Of a stretch of 8,715 nt of DNA, positions 1 through 6,402 are shown piece after piece (within the stretch, counting starts at the first letter, position 1; every line of letters begins with the position of its first letter). A program made the translations under genes and the position numbers. The stretch covers positions 1 through 8,715 of the forward strand of contig CACWNZ010000084.1 of NCBI GenBank assembly GCA_902762335.1. Reading direction: 5' to 3'. The notes under the pieces are model-generated. The model was not told the origin of the DNA. It saw only the letters and a program-made list of their open reading frames with translations, and did not search any database. Origin of the DNA: an uncultured Ruminococcus sp. (lineage in GTDB: Bacteria; Bacillota; Clostridia; Oscillospirales; Acutalibacteraceae).

Positions 1-660
1 ATGCAAATGCATATAATGCTCGTTGAGGACAGCAGGCTCATATCAAAGGGTCTGGTATACACGCTGAAGTCGAAGGGCTATGAGGTGACTCTCTATGAAA
101 ACTATGAGGACGCTCTTGCGGGCTCGGGCAAGGAATACGACCTGATGATACTTGACGTTACCCTTCCCGACGGGAACGGCTTTGAGCTGTATGAGAATAT
201 CCGCAGGATAAACGACGCGCCCGTTATATTTCTTACCGCCCTTGACGACGAGGACAATATCGTAGGCGGACTTGAGCTTGGCGCTGCCGATTATATAACG
301 AAGCCCTTTTCTACCCGTGAGCTGCTTGCAAGGATAAAGCGCTTTGACAAAAGCTCCAACGGTCAGAGCGCGGTGCTCAGGGTGGGCAATATAACCGCCG
401 ATACCGAAAAGCACACCGCCGCAAAGGACGGCGTTGAGGCAGAACTGACCGCCCTTGAGTTCAGGATACTTATCATGCTCATGCAGAACAAGGGCAAGGT
501 GGTATCAAGAGAGCTGATACTTGAGAAGATATGGGACATAGCGGGTAATTTTGTAAACGACAATACGCTTACTGTCTACATAAAGCGGATCCGTCAGAAG
601 CTTGACACCGATCTGATAAGGACTGTCAAGGGAGTCGGCTATAAAATGGAGGAGAAATGA
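1..660 (+). CDS. OmpR/PhoB-family response regulator transcription factor
   Basis: This is the cytoplasmic DNA-binding half of a two-component system, phosphorylated by the histidine kinase encoded next. The receiver domain covers about residues 3-118. The acidic pocket is E9-D10, the phospho-accepting aspartate is D52 in the motif LDVTLPDG, the switch threonine is T79 (FLTA), and the conserved lysine is K101 in KPF. A winged-helix domain of the OmpR/PhoB type fills about residues 125-217, with the usual LTALEFRIL start and a recognition helix around NDNTLTVYIKRIRQKL, ending in VKGVGYKM. At 219 residues it has the normal family length. The window opens exactly on an ATG, so I cannot see its ribosome binding site. 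Met1 or Met3 (MHIMLVEDS, the more typical opening) could be the start, or the gene could extend further upstream. It overlaps the kinase gene by four bases (ATGA), which implies coupled translation. Its DNA target cannot be read from this window. Confidence 0.95.
   Translation: MQMHIMLVEDSRLISKGLVYTLKSKGYEVTLYENYEDALAGSGKEYDLMILDVTLPDGNGFELYENIRRINDAPVIFLTALDDEDNIVGGLELGAADYITKPFSTRELLARIKRFDKSSNGQSAVLRVGNITADTEKHTAAKDGVEAELTALEFRILIMLMQNKGKVVSRELILEKIWDIAGNFVNDNTLTVYIKRIRQKLDTDLIRTVKGVGYKMEEK
648..652 (+). promoter_or_regulatory. ribosome binding site of the histidine kinase gene
   Basis: GGAGG lies four bases before the ATG at 657, inside the last codons of the response regulator gene. With the ATGA stop/start overlap it supports translational coupling of the two genes. 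Confidence 0.6.
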
Positions 661-1877
661 AGCTTTCTACTAAATTTCTGCTGCTGATGACCTTTATCAC
701 GGCGGCGTTCTGTATAGGCACTGCCGCGGCAGTCATGCGGGGACTTGAGGAGATAAGGCGCAGCGAATACAATGCGGTGGCAGCCGTAGCGGGGGCGGTA
801 AAAAAGAAATATCCCGAGATAAAGGACAGAGAGATAGTCGAGCTGCTCAACAGCGGCTATGGCGGACAGGAGACCGAGGAACTGCTGAGGCGCTACGGGA
901 TAGAAAAAAACCAATATATGCTCCGCGAGGAAAAGCAGTCTTATTCCGCCGTCATCAGCCTTGCGGTCTGCTCGGTGCTCGCCTTCGGGGCGACGGCGGT
1001 CATGGTCATATCGGTCTACGGCCGTGTCAAGACGAGGAGAGAAAAGGAGCTTACCCGCTATCTTGCAAGGATAAACAGCGGCGACTACAGCCTCGTGACT
1101 AAAAAACTGACAGAGAATTCGGATTCGGTGCTTCAGAGCGAGATATACAAGACTACCGTAATGCTGCGTGAAAAAAGCGAGCAGCTAAGGGAGGAAAAGG
1201 AGCATCTTAAGGATTCGCTCTCGGATATATCTCATCAGCTCAAGACCCCGCTGACCTCTATGACTATAATGATAGATAATATTCTTGAGGGAGATATGCC
1301 CGAGGATATACAGAAGGAATTTTTAGGCGATATAAAAAAATCCGTAGAGCATCTGCGCGCGCTCACACAGGCGCTGCTGACGCTGTCCAAGTTAGATGCG
1401 GATACCATAGAATTCAGAAGGAGCCTGACCCCTGTGCGCACGGTGCTTGAAACGAGCGTGAACAGAACGGCGGCGATTGCTTCCGAAGGCGGCGTAGAGG
1501 TCACGCTTGAATGTGACGGCGCGGAGCTTGAATGCGATCCGAAATGGACCTGCGAGGCGATAACCAACGTGATAAAGAACTGCATAGAGCACACGCCAAA
1601 GGGCGGCAGGGTAATGATAAAATGCGAGGATACGCCCCTGCTCGTGCGGCTTGAGATAAGCGACACGGGCAGCGGCATAGACAAAAGAGATCTGCCGCAT
1701 ATTTTCGAGCGCTTCTATAAGGGCAGGAACTCGGGCGAAAACAGCGTAGGCATAGGGCTTGCAATGGCAAAGGCGATAACGGAAAAGGACGGCGGCTATA
1801 TTACCGTATCATCAGAAAAGGACAAGGGCAGCCGCTTTGTGATAAAGTATTTCAAGAATGCAGAGGGAAAGCGATAA
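657..1877 (+). CDS. membrane sensor histidine kinase
   Basis: This is the sensor half of the two-component system: it autophosphorylates on histidine and passes the phosphate to the upstream regulator. A short N-terminus leads into membrane segment 1 (about residues 6-27). A roughly 70-residue charged, helical extracytoplasmic stretch follows (28-96), then membrane segment 2 (about 97-121). Residues 122-185 form a linker predicted to be helical; I do not recognise a clear HAMP domain in it. The dimerisation and phosphotransfer helix carries the H-box SDISHQLKTPLT with phospho-acceptor H193. The ATPase domain shows the N-box (N304, N308 in TNVIKNCIEHT), G1 box DTGSG (336-340), F box FERFYKG (350-356) and G2 box GIGLAMAK (365-372). 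All catalytic motifs are intact and the length (406) is ordinary. The small sensor region has no recognised ligand fold, so the stimulus is unknown. The next gene encodes an exported S41 peptidase 19 bases away, which suggests an envelope-related signal; this is inference. Confidence 0.95.
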   Translation: MKLSTKFLLLMTFITAAFCIGTAAAVMRGLEEIRRSEYNAVAAVAGAVKKKYPEIKDREIVELLNSGYGGQETEELLRRYGIEKNQYMLREEKQSYSAVISLAVCSVLAFGATAVMVISVYGRVKTRREKELTRYLARINSGDYSLVTKKLTENSDSVLQSEIYKTTVMLREKSEQLREEKEHLKDSLSDISHQLKTPLTSMTIMIDNILEGDMPEDIQKEFLGDIKKSVEHLRALTQALLTLSKLDADTIEFRRSLTPVRTVLETSVNRTAAIASEGGVEVTLECDGAELECDPKWTCEAITNVIKNCIEHTPKGGRVMIKCEDTPLLVRLEISDTGSGIDKRDLPHIFERFYKGRNSGENSVGIGLAMAKAITEKDGGYITVSSEKDKGSRFVIKYFKNAEGKR

Positions 1878-1883
1878 CTCATC

Positions 1884-1889
1884 AGGGGG
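1884..1889 (+). promoter_or_regulatory. ribosome binding site deciding the start of the S41 peptidase
   Basis: AGGGGG sits seven bases before the ATG at 1897. It places the start there rather than at the in-frame ATG at 1858, which lies inside the kinase gene. From 1897 the protein opens directly with a signal peptide (MKKILSCLCASALL). Confidence 0.65.
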
Positions 1890-1896
1890 CGGATCT

Positions 1897-4017
1897 ATGA
1901 AAAAAATACTATCCTGTTTATGCGCATCCGCGCTGCTTGCGGCAGGCGCTGCAGTAAATAGCGCGCCCGTTCATGCTGCCGATGAGGATACGGGCAGCAC
2001 GATGACAGAGGTGCCCGTATACAGAAAAAGCCTTTCCGAAAACGAAACGCTGAGCTGCCTTTTCTTTGATGATATGCCTGACGTGCCTTATATTTCAATG
2101 GAGCTGTACTATCACACCTTCATGGAGTCGGAGATGACCGTAAGGAGCAGCGGCAAGGGCAATTACAGCTATACCGAGGAAAAATACGGTCAGACGGCGC
2201 GGGCTAACGCGGATACGGATATTTTGGTCATAAACGACCCCGCGTATTTTGCGGCTACGCCCGTGTTCAAGAGAGGGGATACGGAACTGCTGTTCGGCGG
2301 ACCCGAGGATATGGTAAGGGTGACGGATACGGCGATAGAAAGGTCGCCGTCGCCGCTGAAGATAGATCTCGGCAGCTACGGAATAGATCTGCGCGAAAAG
2401 GACGGCGTGCTGTACTATCCCTTTGCGACGCTGTGCGATATCTTCAATAACGTGGACTGCCTTACGGCGGTGTATTCCCACGGAAAGATATTTTTCGTAT
2501 CGATGTATGACGAGGTGAACGGCGGCAACGCCAAAAGCGACGATCTGGGAAATCTCGGCTGGGTCACCGAGGAAAAAAGACCCGACGATCTTATAGAGCT
2601 TTCCTACAATGAGCTTTGTCTTTCCGCAGAGCTTTTCTACGGCTATCCCTGCGATGATAACGAATTTGCAAACAGAATGAAAGCCTCGGGACTTGACACG
2701 GCTCTCAGGGAGCTTGACCCCCTTACCCGTGAGCTGCTGCTATCCGCCGATACGGGCGAATATATGGCGGGCGTGGGCAGGCTTTTCAGATACGACCTCT
2801 GCGACGGCGGACACACGGGCGCAAATCTTGACGACAGATTCGTTCAGACCATCTCTGACTCAAAGGAGTATTCGTCGTATTATAAATATATGACGGATAT
2901 AGATGAGCTGCCCTTATATTTTAATAAGCAGATGTATATTGCGGAGAGGCACAGCCTGTGCCTTGAGACGAGAAAAAAGCTTTTCGGAGATACGGGTTAT
3001 TACAGCAGCGGAGATACGGCTTATCTGATCTTCAACGGCTTCAACGTGGACTATGAGGGTCGGAGGAGCTACCGCTCGGGCAAAACGAATACCATGCCTG
3101 CGGATTCCGTAAGCGTGGTGTATAACGGCTTTCTGCGCGCGCGCAACGAGGGGATAAAAAACGTGATAATAGACCTTTCGGCAAACACGGGAGGAGATAC
3201 CATAGCCCTTCAGGAAATATGCGGAATGATATGCGGGGATTTTTCGGTGAGATATACCGAGAGTCTCGGCGGGGGAGTCGTGGTGCAGACCTATTCCGTC
3301 GACAGAGATCTCGACGGCGAGATAAACGAGGCGGATAAGTTAGTCAGCTACGAGGACTTCAATATAGCCGTGCTTACGAGCGGAGCTTCTTTTTCGTGCG
3401 CGAATTTCATGCCCCTTATCATGAAGGAAAAGGGCATTCCCGTTATAGGAGAGCAGTCCTCGGGCGGAAGCTGCATGGTGCTTCAGCGCACTACTGCGGA
3501 CGGCTTTGATTATTCCATGTCCGGCTATCTTAAGGTGACCGACGTGAACGGCGGGGATATCGACAAGGGTATCCCCGTCGATATAGAGATAAGCGTAAGC
3601 GATGATGACGTTTCGGCATTGTACGACGTTGAGACGGTGGGAGCTCTCGTAGAGGAATACTACAATAAAAACAAGCCCGTTCAGAGCAGCGAGCCGTCAC
3701 AGACCGAGAGTTCGCAGGAAAGCTCGCAGGCGGAAAGCTCACAGGCGGAAAGTTCACAGCCGGAAAGCAGCGCGGAGGCAAAGCCCGGGAGCAGCACGGT
3801 GCTGCCGTCACAGACGGTCAGCGTTCCCTTACAGAGCGGCGGATCATCACTGCCCCCAAAGCAGAGCGCTCCCGAACAGACCACTGTGACGAGTGAAACG
3901 GACAGCGGCGCGGGCGCGGTGACGTTGGTGACTATAGCCGTTGCTTTGGGATTGGTCATCATCATATCGGTAGTGACGGTAGTTATAGCGGAGAAAAAAC
4001 GCAGAAATAAATATTGA
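1897..4017 (+). CDS. secreted, membrane-anchored S41-family peptidase with EF-hand-like loop
   Basis: Predicted exported serine peptidase of family S41 (tail-specific/tricorn-like), 706 residues from the ATG at 1897. A signal peptide spans 1-27, with likely cleavage at VHA-AD. Residues about 145-205 resemble the beta-rich stalk region (DLGSYGIDL...YYPFATL) seen in related Clostridia proteins. The catalytic region spans about 285-570. It holds DGGHTG with H306, the core strand VIIDLSANTGG (423-433), the nucleophile loop TSGASFSCAN with predicted nucleophile S500, and GEQSSGGSC (518-526). The Lys of the Ser-Lys dyad of C-terminal processing proteases is replaced here by Gly (about 524). H306 may therefore serve as the base, as in tricorn-type S41 enzymes (inference). 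An EF-hand-like loop, DRDLDGEINEAD, lies at 469-480. A Ser/Glu/Gln/Pro-rich stalk (about 594-672) leads to a membrane helix (about 673-698) and a basic tail KKRRNKY. The catalytic part should face outward. Its substrate is unknown. It probably shares a transcript with the two-component genes. Confidence 0.85.
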   Translation: MKKILSCLCASALLAAGAAVNSAPVHAADEDTGSTMTEVPVYRKSLSENETLSCLFFDDMPDVPYISMELYYHTFMESEMTVRSSGKGNYSYTEEKYGQTARANADTDILVINDPAYFAATPVFKRGDTELLFGGPEDMVRVTDTAIERSPSPLKIDLGSYGIDLREKDGVLYYPFATLCDIFNNVDCLTAVYSHGKIFFVSMYDEVNGGNAKSDDLGNLGWVTEEKRPDDLIELSYNELCLSAELFYGYPCDDNEFANRMKASGLDTALRELDPLTRELLLSADTGEYMAGVGRLFRYDLCDGGHTGANLDDRFVQTISDSKEYSSYYKYMTDIDELPLYFNKQMYIAERHSLCLETRKKLFGDTGYYSSGDTAYLIFNGFNVDYEGRRSYRSGKTNTMPADSVSVVYNGFLRARNEGIKNVIIDLSANTGGDTIALQEICGMICGDFSVRYTESLGGGVVVQTYSVDRDLDGEINEADKLVSYEDFNIAVLTSGASFSCANFMPLIMKEKGIPVIGEQSSGGSCMVLQRTTADGFDYSMSGYLKVTDVNGGDIDKGIPVDIEISVSDDDVSALYDVETVGALVEEYYNKNKPVQSSEPSQTESSQESSQAESSQAESSQPESSAEAKPGSSTVLPSQTVSVPLQSGGSSLPPKQSAPEQTTVTSETDSGAGAVTLVTIAVALGLVIIISVVTVVIAEKKRRNKY
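3706..3777 (+). repeat. 15-bp tandem repeat encoding an ESSQA stalk
   Basis: Within the S41 peptidase gene a 15-base unit is repeated at 3718-3732, 3733-3747, 3748-3762 and 3763-3777, after a 12-base partial copy at 3706-3717. Copies 1 and 2 (GAAAGCTCGCAGGCG, GAAAGCTCACAGGCG) differ at one base, copy 3 differs from copy 2 at two, and copy 4 is degenerate. The units encode ESSQA, ESSQA, ESSQP and ESSAE, part of a low-complexity spacer between enzyme and membrane anchor. Because the unit is a multiple of three, gain or loss of copies would change stalk length without breaking the frame. Confidence 0.85.
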
Positions 4018-4024
4018 CGGGGGA
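4018..4024 (+). promoter_or_regulatory. ribosome binding site of the DUF951 gene
   Basis: CGGGGGA directly follows the S41 stop codon and lies six bases before the ATG at 4031. It is a G-rich rather than canonical GGAGG site, like the site before the S41 gene. Confidence 0.5.
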
Positions 4025-4030
4025 ATATTT

Positions 4031-4234
4031 ATGGATATAAGCGTAGGAGATATACTTGAAATGAAAAAGGCGCACCCCTGCGGCAAAAAGGACAGCACGC
4101 GCTTTCTCGTGCTGAGGATAGGCATGGACTTCAAGCTGAAATGTCAGGGCTGCGGACACGAGGTAATGCTGCCGAGGGTAAAGGCGGAAAAGAATATAAA
4201 AAAGCATTTCCGCAAGGATAGCGGAGAGCTGTAG
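4031..4234 (+). CDS. DUF951 family small zinc-ribbon-like protein
   Basis: A 67-residue basic protein that I recognise as DUF951, a small Firmicutes family of unknown function. The family pattern is clear: VGDILEMKKAHPCG (residues 5-18) with C17, a central VLRIGMDFKLKC segment, the C38-x2-C41 pair in CQGCGH, then VMLPR (45-49) and a lysine-rich end. The three cysteines with H15 or H43 could bind a metal such as zinc, and the fold may be an OB- or SH3-like barrel; both are inference. There is no signal peptide or membrane segment, so it should be cytoplasmic. Length is normal for the family. It starts 13 bases after the S41 gene and ends 47 bases before prfA, so it is probably co-transcribed with its neighbours. 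Its position beside a translation gene does not establish a translation role. Confidence 0.85.
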   Translation: MDISVGDILEMKKAHPCGKKDSTRFLVLRIGMDFKLKCQGCGHEVMLPRVKAEKNIKKHFRKDSGEL

Positions 4235-4267
4235 AGGGCTGTGATCATCAGGCGGATAAATGATCTA

Positions 4268-4274
4268 CGGAGGT
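4268..4274 (+). promoter_or_regulatory. ribosome binding site of prfA
   Basis: CGGAGGT lies seven bases before the ATG at 4282 and supports that start. The 47-base gap before prfA is the largest in the window. It contains no complete promoter that I can defend. Confidence 0.65.
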
Positions 4275-4281
4275 ACGGATA

Positions 4282-5358
4282 ATGCTTGAAAGATTACAGA
4301 TATTCGAGGACAGATACGAGGAGCTTTCGCAGAGGCTCTGCGACCCCGCCGTAACTGCCGACCCTGCGGTATATGCACAGACCATGAGGGACTACCGCGA
4401 GGTGGAGCCTGTGGCTCTTAAGTTCAGGGAATATAAGCGGGATCTTGCGGACATGGACGAGGCAAAGGAGCTTCTCGCCGAGAGCGGCAGCGACAGAGAA
4501 ATGAAGGAAATGATAGACGAGGAGCTTGCGCGTCTGACACGAAGCGCCGACAGTCTGCGGGAGGAACTGAAGATACTTCTTCTGCCGAAGGATCCCAACG
4601 ACGACAGAAACGTCATAGTAGAGATAAGGGGCGGCGCAGGCGGCGAGGAAGCGGCTCTTTTTGCGGCGGTGCTTTACAGAATGTATACCATGTACGCCGT
4701 CAGACGGGGTTATAAAACCGAGCTTATAGGCGCTAACGAAACGGAGCTCGGCGGCTATAAGGAGATAAGCTTTATGATAACGGGCGAGGGCGCTTATTCA
4801 AGGCTCAAGTTCGAGAGCGGGGTACACAGGGTACAGCGCGTACCGGAGACCGAGACACAGGGCAGGATACACACCTCAACGGTGACCGTAGCGGTGCTGC
4901 CCGAGGCTGAGGACGTAGAGGTGGATATAGACCCGACGGAGCTTAAGATAGACACCTTCCGCTCGAGCGGCGCAGGGGGACAGCATATCAACAAGACGGA
5001 GTCGGCCATAAGGATAACACATATACCCACGGGGCTCGTTGTAGAATGTCAGGACGAGCGCAGCCAATATAAAAACAAGGACAAGGCGATGAAGGTGCTG
5101 CGGTCACGGCTGCTTGAAGCCGAAAGAGAACGGCAGCAGAGCGAGGTATCTCAGCAGAGACGTTCTCAGGTAGGCACGGGCGACAGAAGCGAGAGGATAC
5201 GCACCTATAACTATCCTCAGGGCAGGGTGACCGACCACAGGATAGGTCTTACTCTGTATAAGATAGACGACATACTCAACGGCAGTCTTGACGAGATAAT
5301 AGACGCGCTCATAGCGGCGGATCGTTCCGCGCAGCTTGAGAGCGGGGAAAGGCTCTGA
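4282..5358 (+). CDS. prfA: peptide chain release factor 1 (RF1)
   Basis: RF1 recognises UAA and UAG stop codons in the ribosomal A site and triggers hydrolysis of peptidyl-tRNA. The N-terminal helical domain spans about residues 1-110. The codon-recognition domain contains the PxT anticodon-like tripeptide as P188-E189-T190 in RVPETETQGRIHTS. This identifies RF1 rather than RF2, which carries SPF. The catalytic GGQ is at 232-234 within SSGAGGQHINKTESA; Q234 is the residue normally methylated by PrmC. Other family hallmarks are EIRGGAGGEEAALFA (114-128), QDERSQYKNKDKAM (257-270) and RTYNYPQGRVTDHR (307-320). Length 358 is typical, and nothing is missing. The start is fixed by the GGAGG site seven bases upstream. 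The methylase gene prmC, often next to prfA in Firmicutes, is not adjacent here. The following gene, a membrane protein, begins 22 bases later. Confidence 0.98.
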   Translation: MLERLQIFEDRYEELSQRLCDPAVTADPAVYAQTMRDYREVEPVALKFREYKRDLADMDEAKELLAESGSDREMKEMIDEELARLTRSADSLREELKILLLPKDPNDDRNVIVEIRGGAGGEEAALFAAVLYRMYTMYAVRRGYKTELIGANETELGGYKEISFMITGEGAYSRLKFESGVHRVQRVPETETQGRIHTSTVTVAVLPEAEDVEVDIDPTELKIDTFRSSGAGGQHINKTESAIRITHIPTGLVVECQDERSQYKNKDKAMKVLRSRLLEAERERQQSEVSQQRRSQVGTGDRSERIRTYNYPQGRVTDHRIGLTLYKIDDILNGSLDEIIDALIAADRSAQLESGERL

Positions 5359-5370
5359 AAGCAGAAAGGT

Positions 5371-5378
5371 AGAGAGGA
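5371..5378 (+). promoter_or_regulatory. ribosome binding site deciding the start of the first membrane protein
   Basis: AGAGAGGA ends two bases before the ATG at 5381, with its centre about five bases upstream. It favours 5381 over the in-frame TTG at 5336 inside prfA, whose extension adds only a charged leader with no recognisable feature. Confidence 0.6.
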
Positions 5379-5380
5379 AC

Positions 5381-6388
5381 ATGCATAAGTTATTTATGAA
5401 CGTGAAATACAAGAAGCAGAAATTTGTCCGTGTAAAGGTCATCGTGGCGATCATCTGCGCCCTGCTCATTATAGCCCAGATAATCGTTACGAACGACATG
5501 ATAAACAGGATGAACAGCGAGTATAAAAAAATAACCGTAGATCAGCTTGCCGACGTCAAACCTAATGATTCGGTAAAGTTCACTCTGAGCAGGAGCGATA
5601 CCATACTGTTTTATCTGGCAAAGCTCGAAACCGGACCTTTAATGAACTCGGTGCTCGTAAGGACAAGCGACGACAAGCTGATAGTCGTTGAGGCTCTCGA
5701 CGCGAGTGCTCCGCAGGCCTTTTCAAGGCTGGAGGAGATGATGGATACTCCTACGTTGAGCTTTGAATTCCAGGGCTCTGCTGCAGGGTTTGTTGATCAA
5801 ATAAACATTCCGCTTCAGCTCAATCTCGTAGCGCACAATACATACAAGGAATACGGACTTACCGATGAAGGTCTTACGCACATGTACATCAGGCTTTCCG
5901 ACCCTGACATTATAGACTATTATCTCTATGCCTTTGCGGGCGTGGGTGTGGGAATAAGCCTGTTCATAGCAATGGTTGCTCTGCTGTGGAAGTCGGTAAA
6001 TAACTTCATTTACGGCATAATGGTGCAGAAGGGCTACATACAGCCCGAGTTAAAGGTGACGAAGGACGACCTTATGTTTGAGAATGAGGGTATCTACGAC
6101 GGCAAGGGCGCATACGATACCGACAGCTTCTACGTTGAAACGGAGTACAACGTAAGAGGCGAGGGCGAAACGGAGCTTACGCTTCAGAGAAAACAGGTGG
6201 ACAGGGTAGAGCTTGACTTTGAGGGAAATCTGAAAAGACCCGTCCGCAGGGAGCGCAGCGAGGATCAGAATATAGAATTCTATCAGAGCGGCGTTTCCGA
6301 AGACGGAAATTTCTACATAGATGAAAATACCGTGCCGCTGACAAGCAACAGAGACGATGACGACGAAAACAAAAAATTCAGATATTGA
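5381..6388 (+). CDS. uncharacterised two-pass membrane protein (paralogue A)
   Basis: I do not recognise a named family. The predicted 335-residue protein has a basic cytoplasmic N-terminus (KYKKQKFVRVK). Membrane helix 1 is at about 18-36. A roughly 145-residue domain of mixed strand and helix character follows (37-181), outside the cell if the basic N-terminus is inside. Membrane helix 2 is at about 182-203. A hydrophilic, acidic C-terminal tail of about 130 residues ends in a DDDDEN stretch. There are no Cys pairs, signal peptidase site or catalytic signature that I can identify. Its second membrane helix and the following segment (N207-N208, Y211, KG 217-218, P222, D230, G237, Y239) match the next gene product at a constant offset, so the two are probably paralogues. 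It lies 22 bases after prfA and 14 before its paralogue, so all three are likely on one transcript. A sensory, adaptor or complex-forming role is possible but unsupported. Confidence 0.85.
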   Translation: MHKLFMNVKYKKQKFVRVKVIVAIICALLIIAQIIVTNDMINRMNSEYKKITVDQLADVKPNDSVKFTLSRSDTILFYLAKLETGPLMNSVLVRTSDDKLIVVEALDASAPQAFSRLEEMMDTPTLSFEFQGSAAGFVDQINIPLQLNLVAHNTYKEYGLTDEGLTHMYIRLSDPDIIDYYLYAFAGVGVGISLFIAMVALLWKSVNNFIYGIMVQKGYIQPELKVTKDDLMFENEGIYDGKGAYDTDSFYVETEYNVRGEGETELTLQRKQVDRVELDFEGNLKRPVRRERSEDQNIEFYQSGVSEDGNFYIDENTVPLTSNRDDDDENKKFRY

Positions 6389-6389
6389 C

Positions 6390-6395
6390 AGGAGG
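6390..6395 (+). promoter_or_regulatory. ribosome binding site deciding the start of the second membrane protein
   Basis: AGGAGG lies seven bases before the ATG at 6403 and two bases after the upstream stop codon. It selects 6403 over the TTG at 6385, which overlaps the previous gene's stop codon. Confidence 0.75.
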
Positions 6396-6402
6396 AGCAG
6401 TT

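Noticed and set aside
1858..1896. Thirteen-codon N-terminal extension of the S41 peptidase from an upstream ATG
   Set aside because: It overlaps the kinase gene, has no proper ribosome binding site and would put a polar segment before an otherwise ideal signal peptide.
2693..2893. 66-codon open frame on the + strand inside the S41 peptidase gene
   Set aside because: It is an alternate-frame shadow of the S41 coding sequence with no ribosome binding site or recognisable motif.
4243..4265. Inverted repeat GATCAT / ATGATC with an 11-base loop between the DUF951 gene and prfA, considered as terminator or regulatory hairpin
   Set aside because: The stem is only six base pairs, AT-rich and not followed by a run of T, so it is not a credible terminator. 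It ends just before the prfA ribosome binding site and could be chance.
6385..6390. Perfect TTGACA -35-like hexamer at the junction of the two membrane-protein genes
   Set aside because: No acceptable -10 element occurs 15-19 bases downstream; the sequence arises from the Tyr codon, the TGA stop and the following CA.
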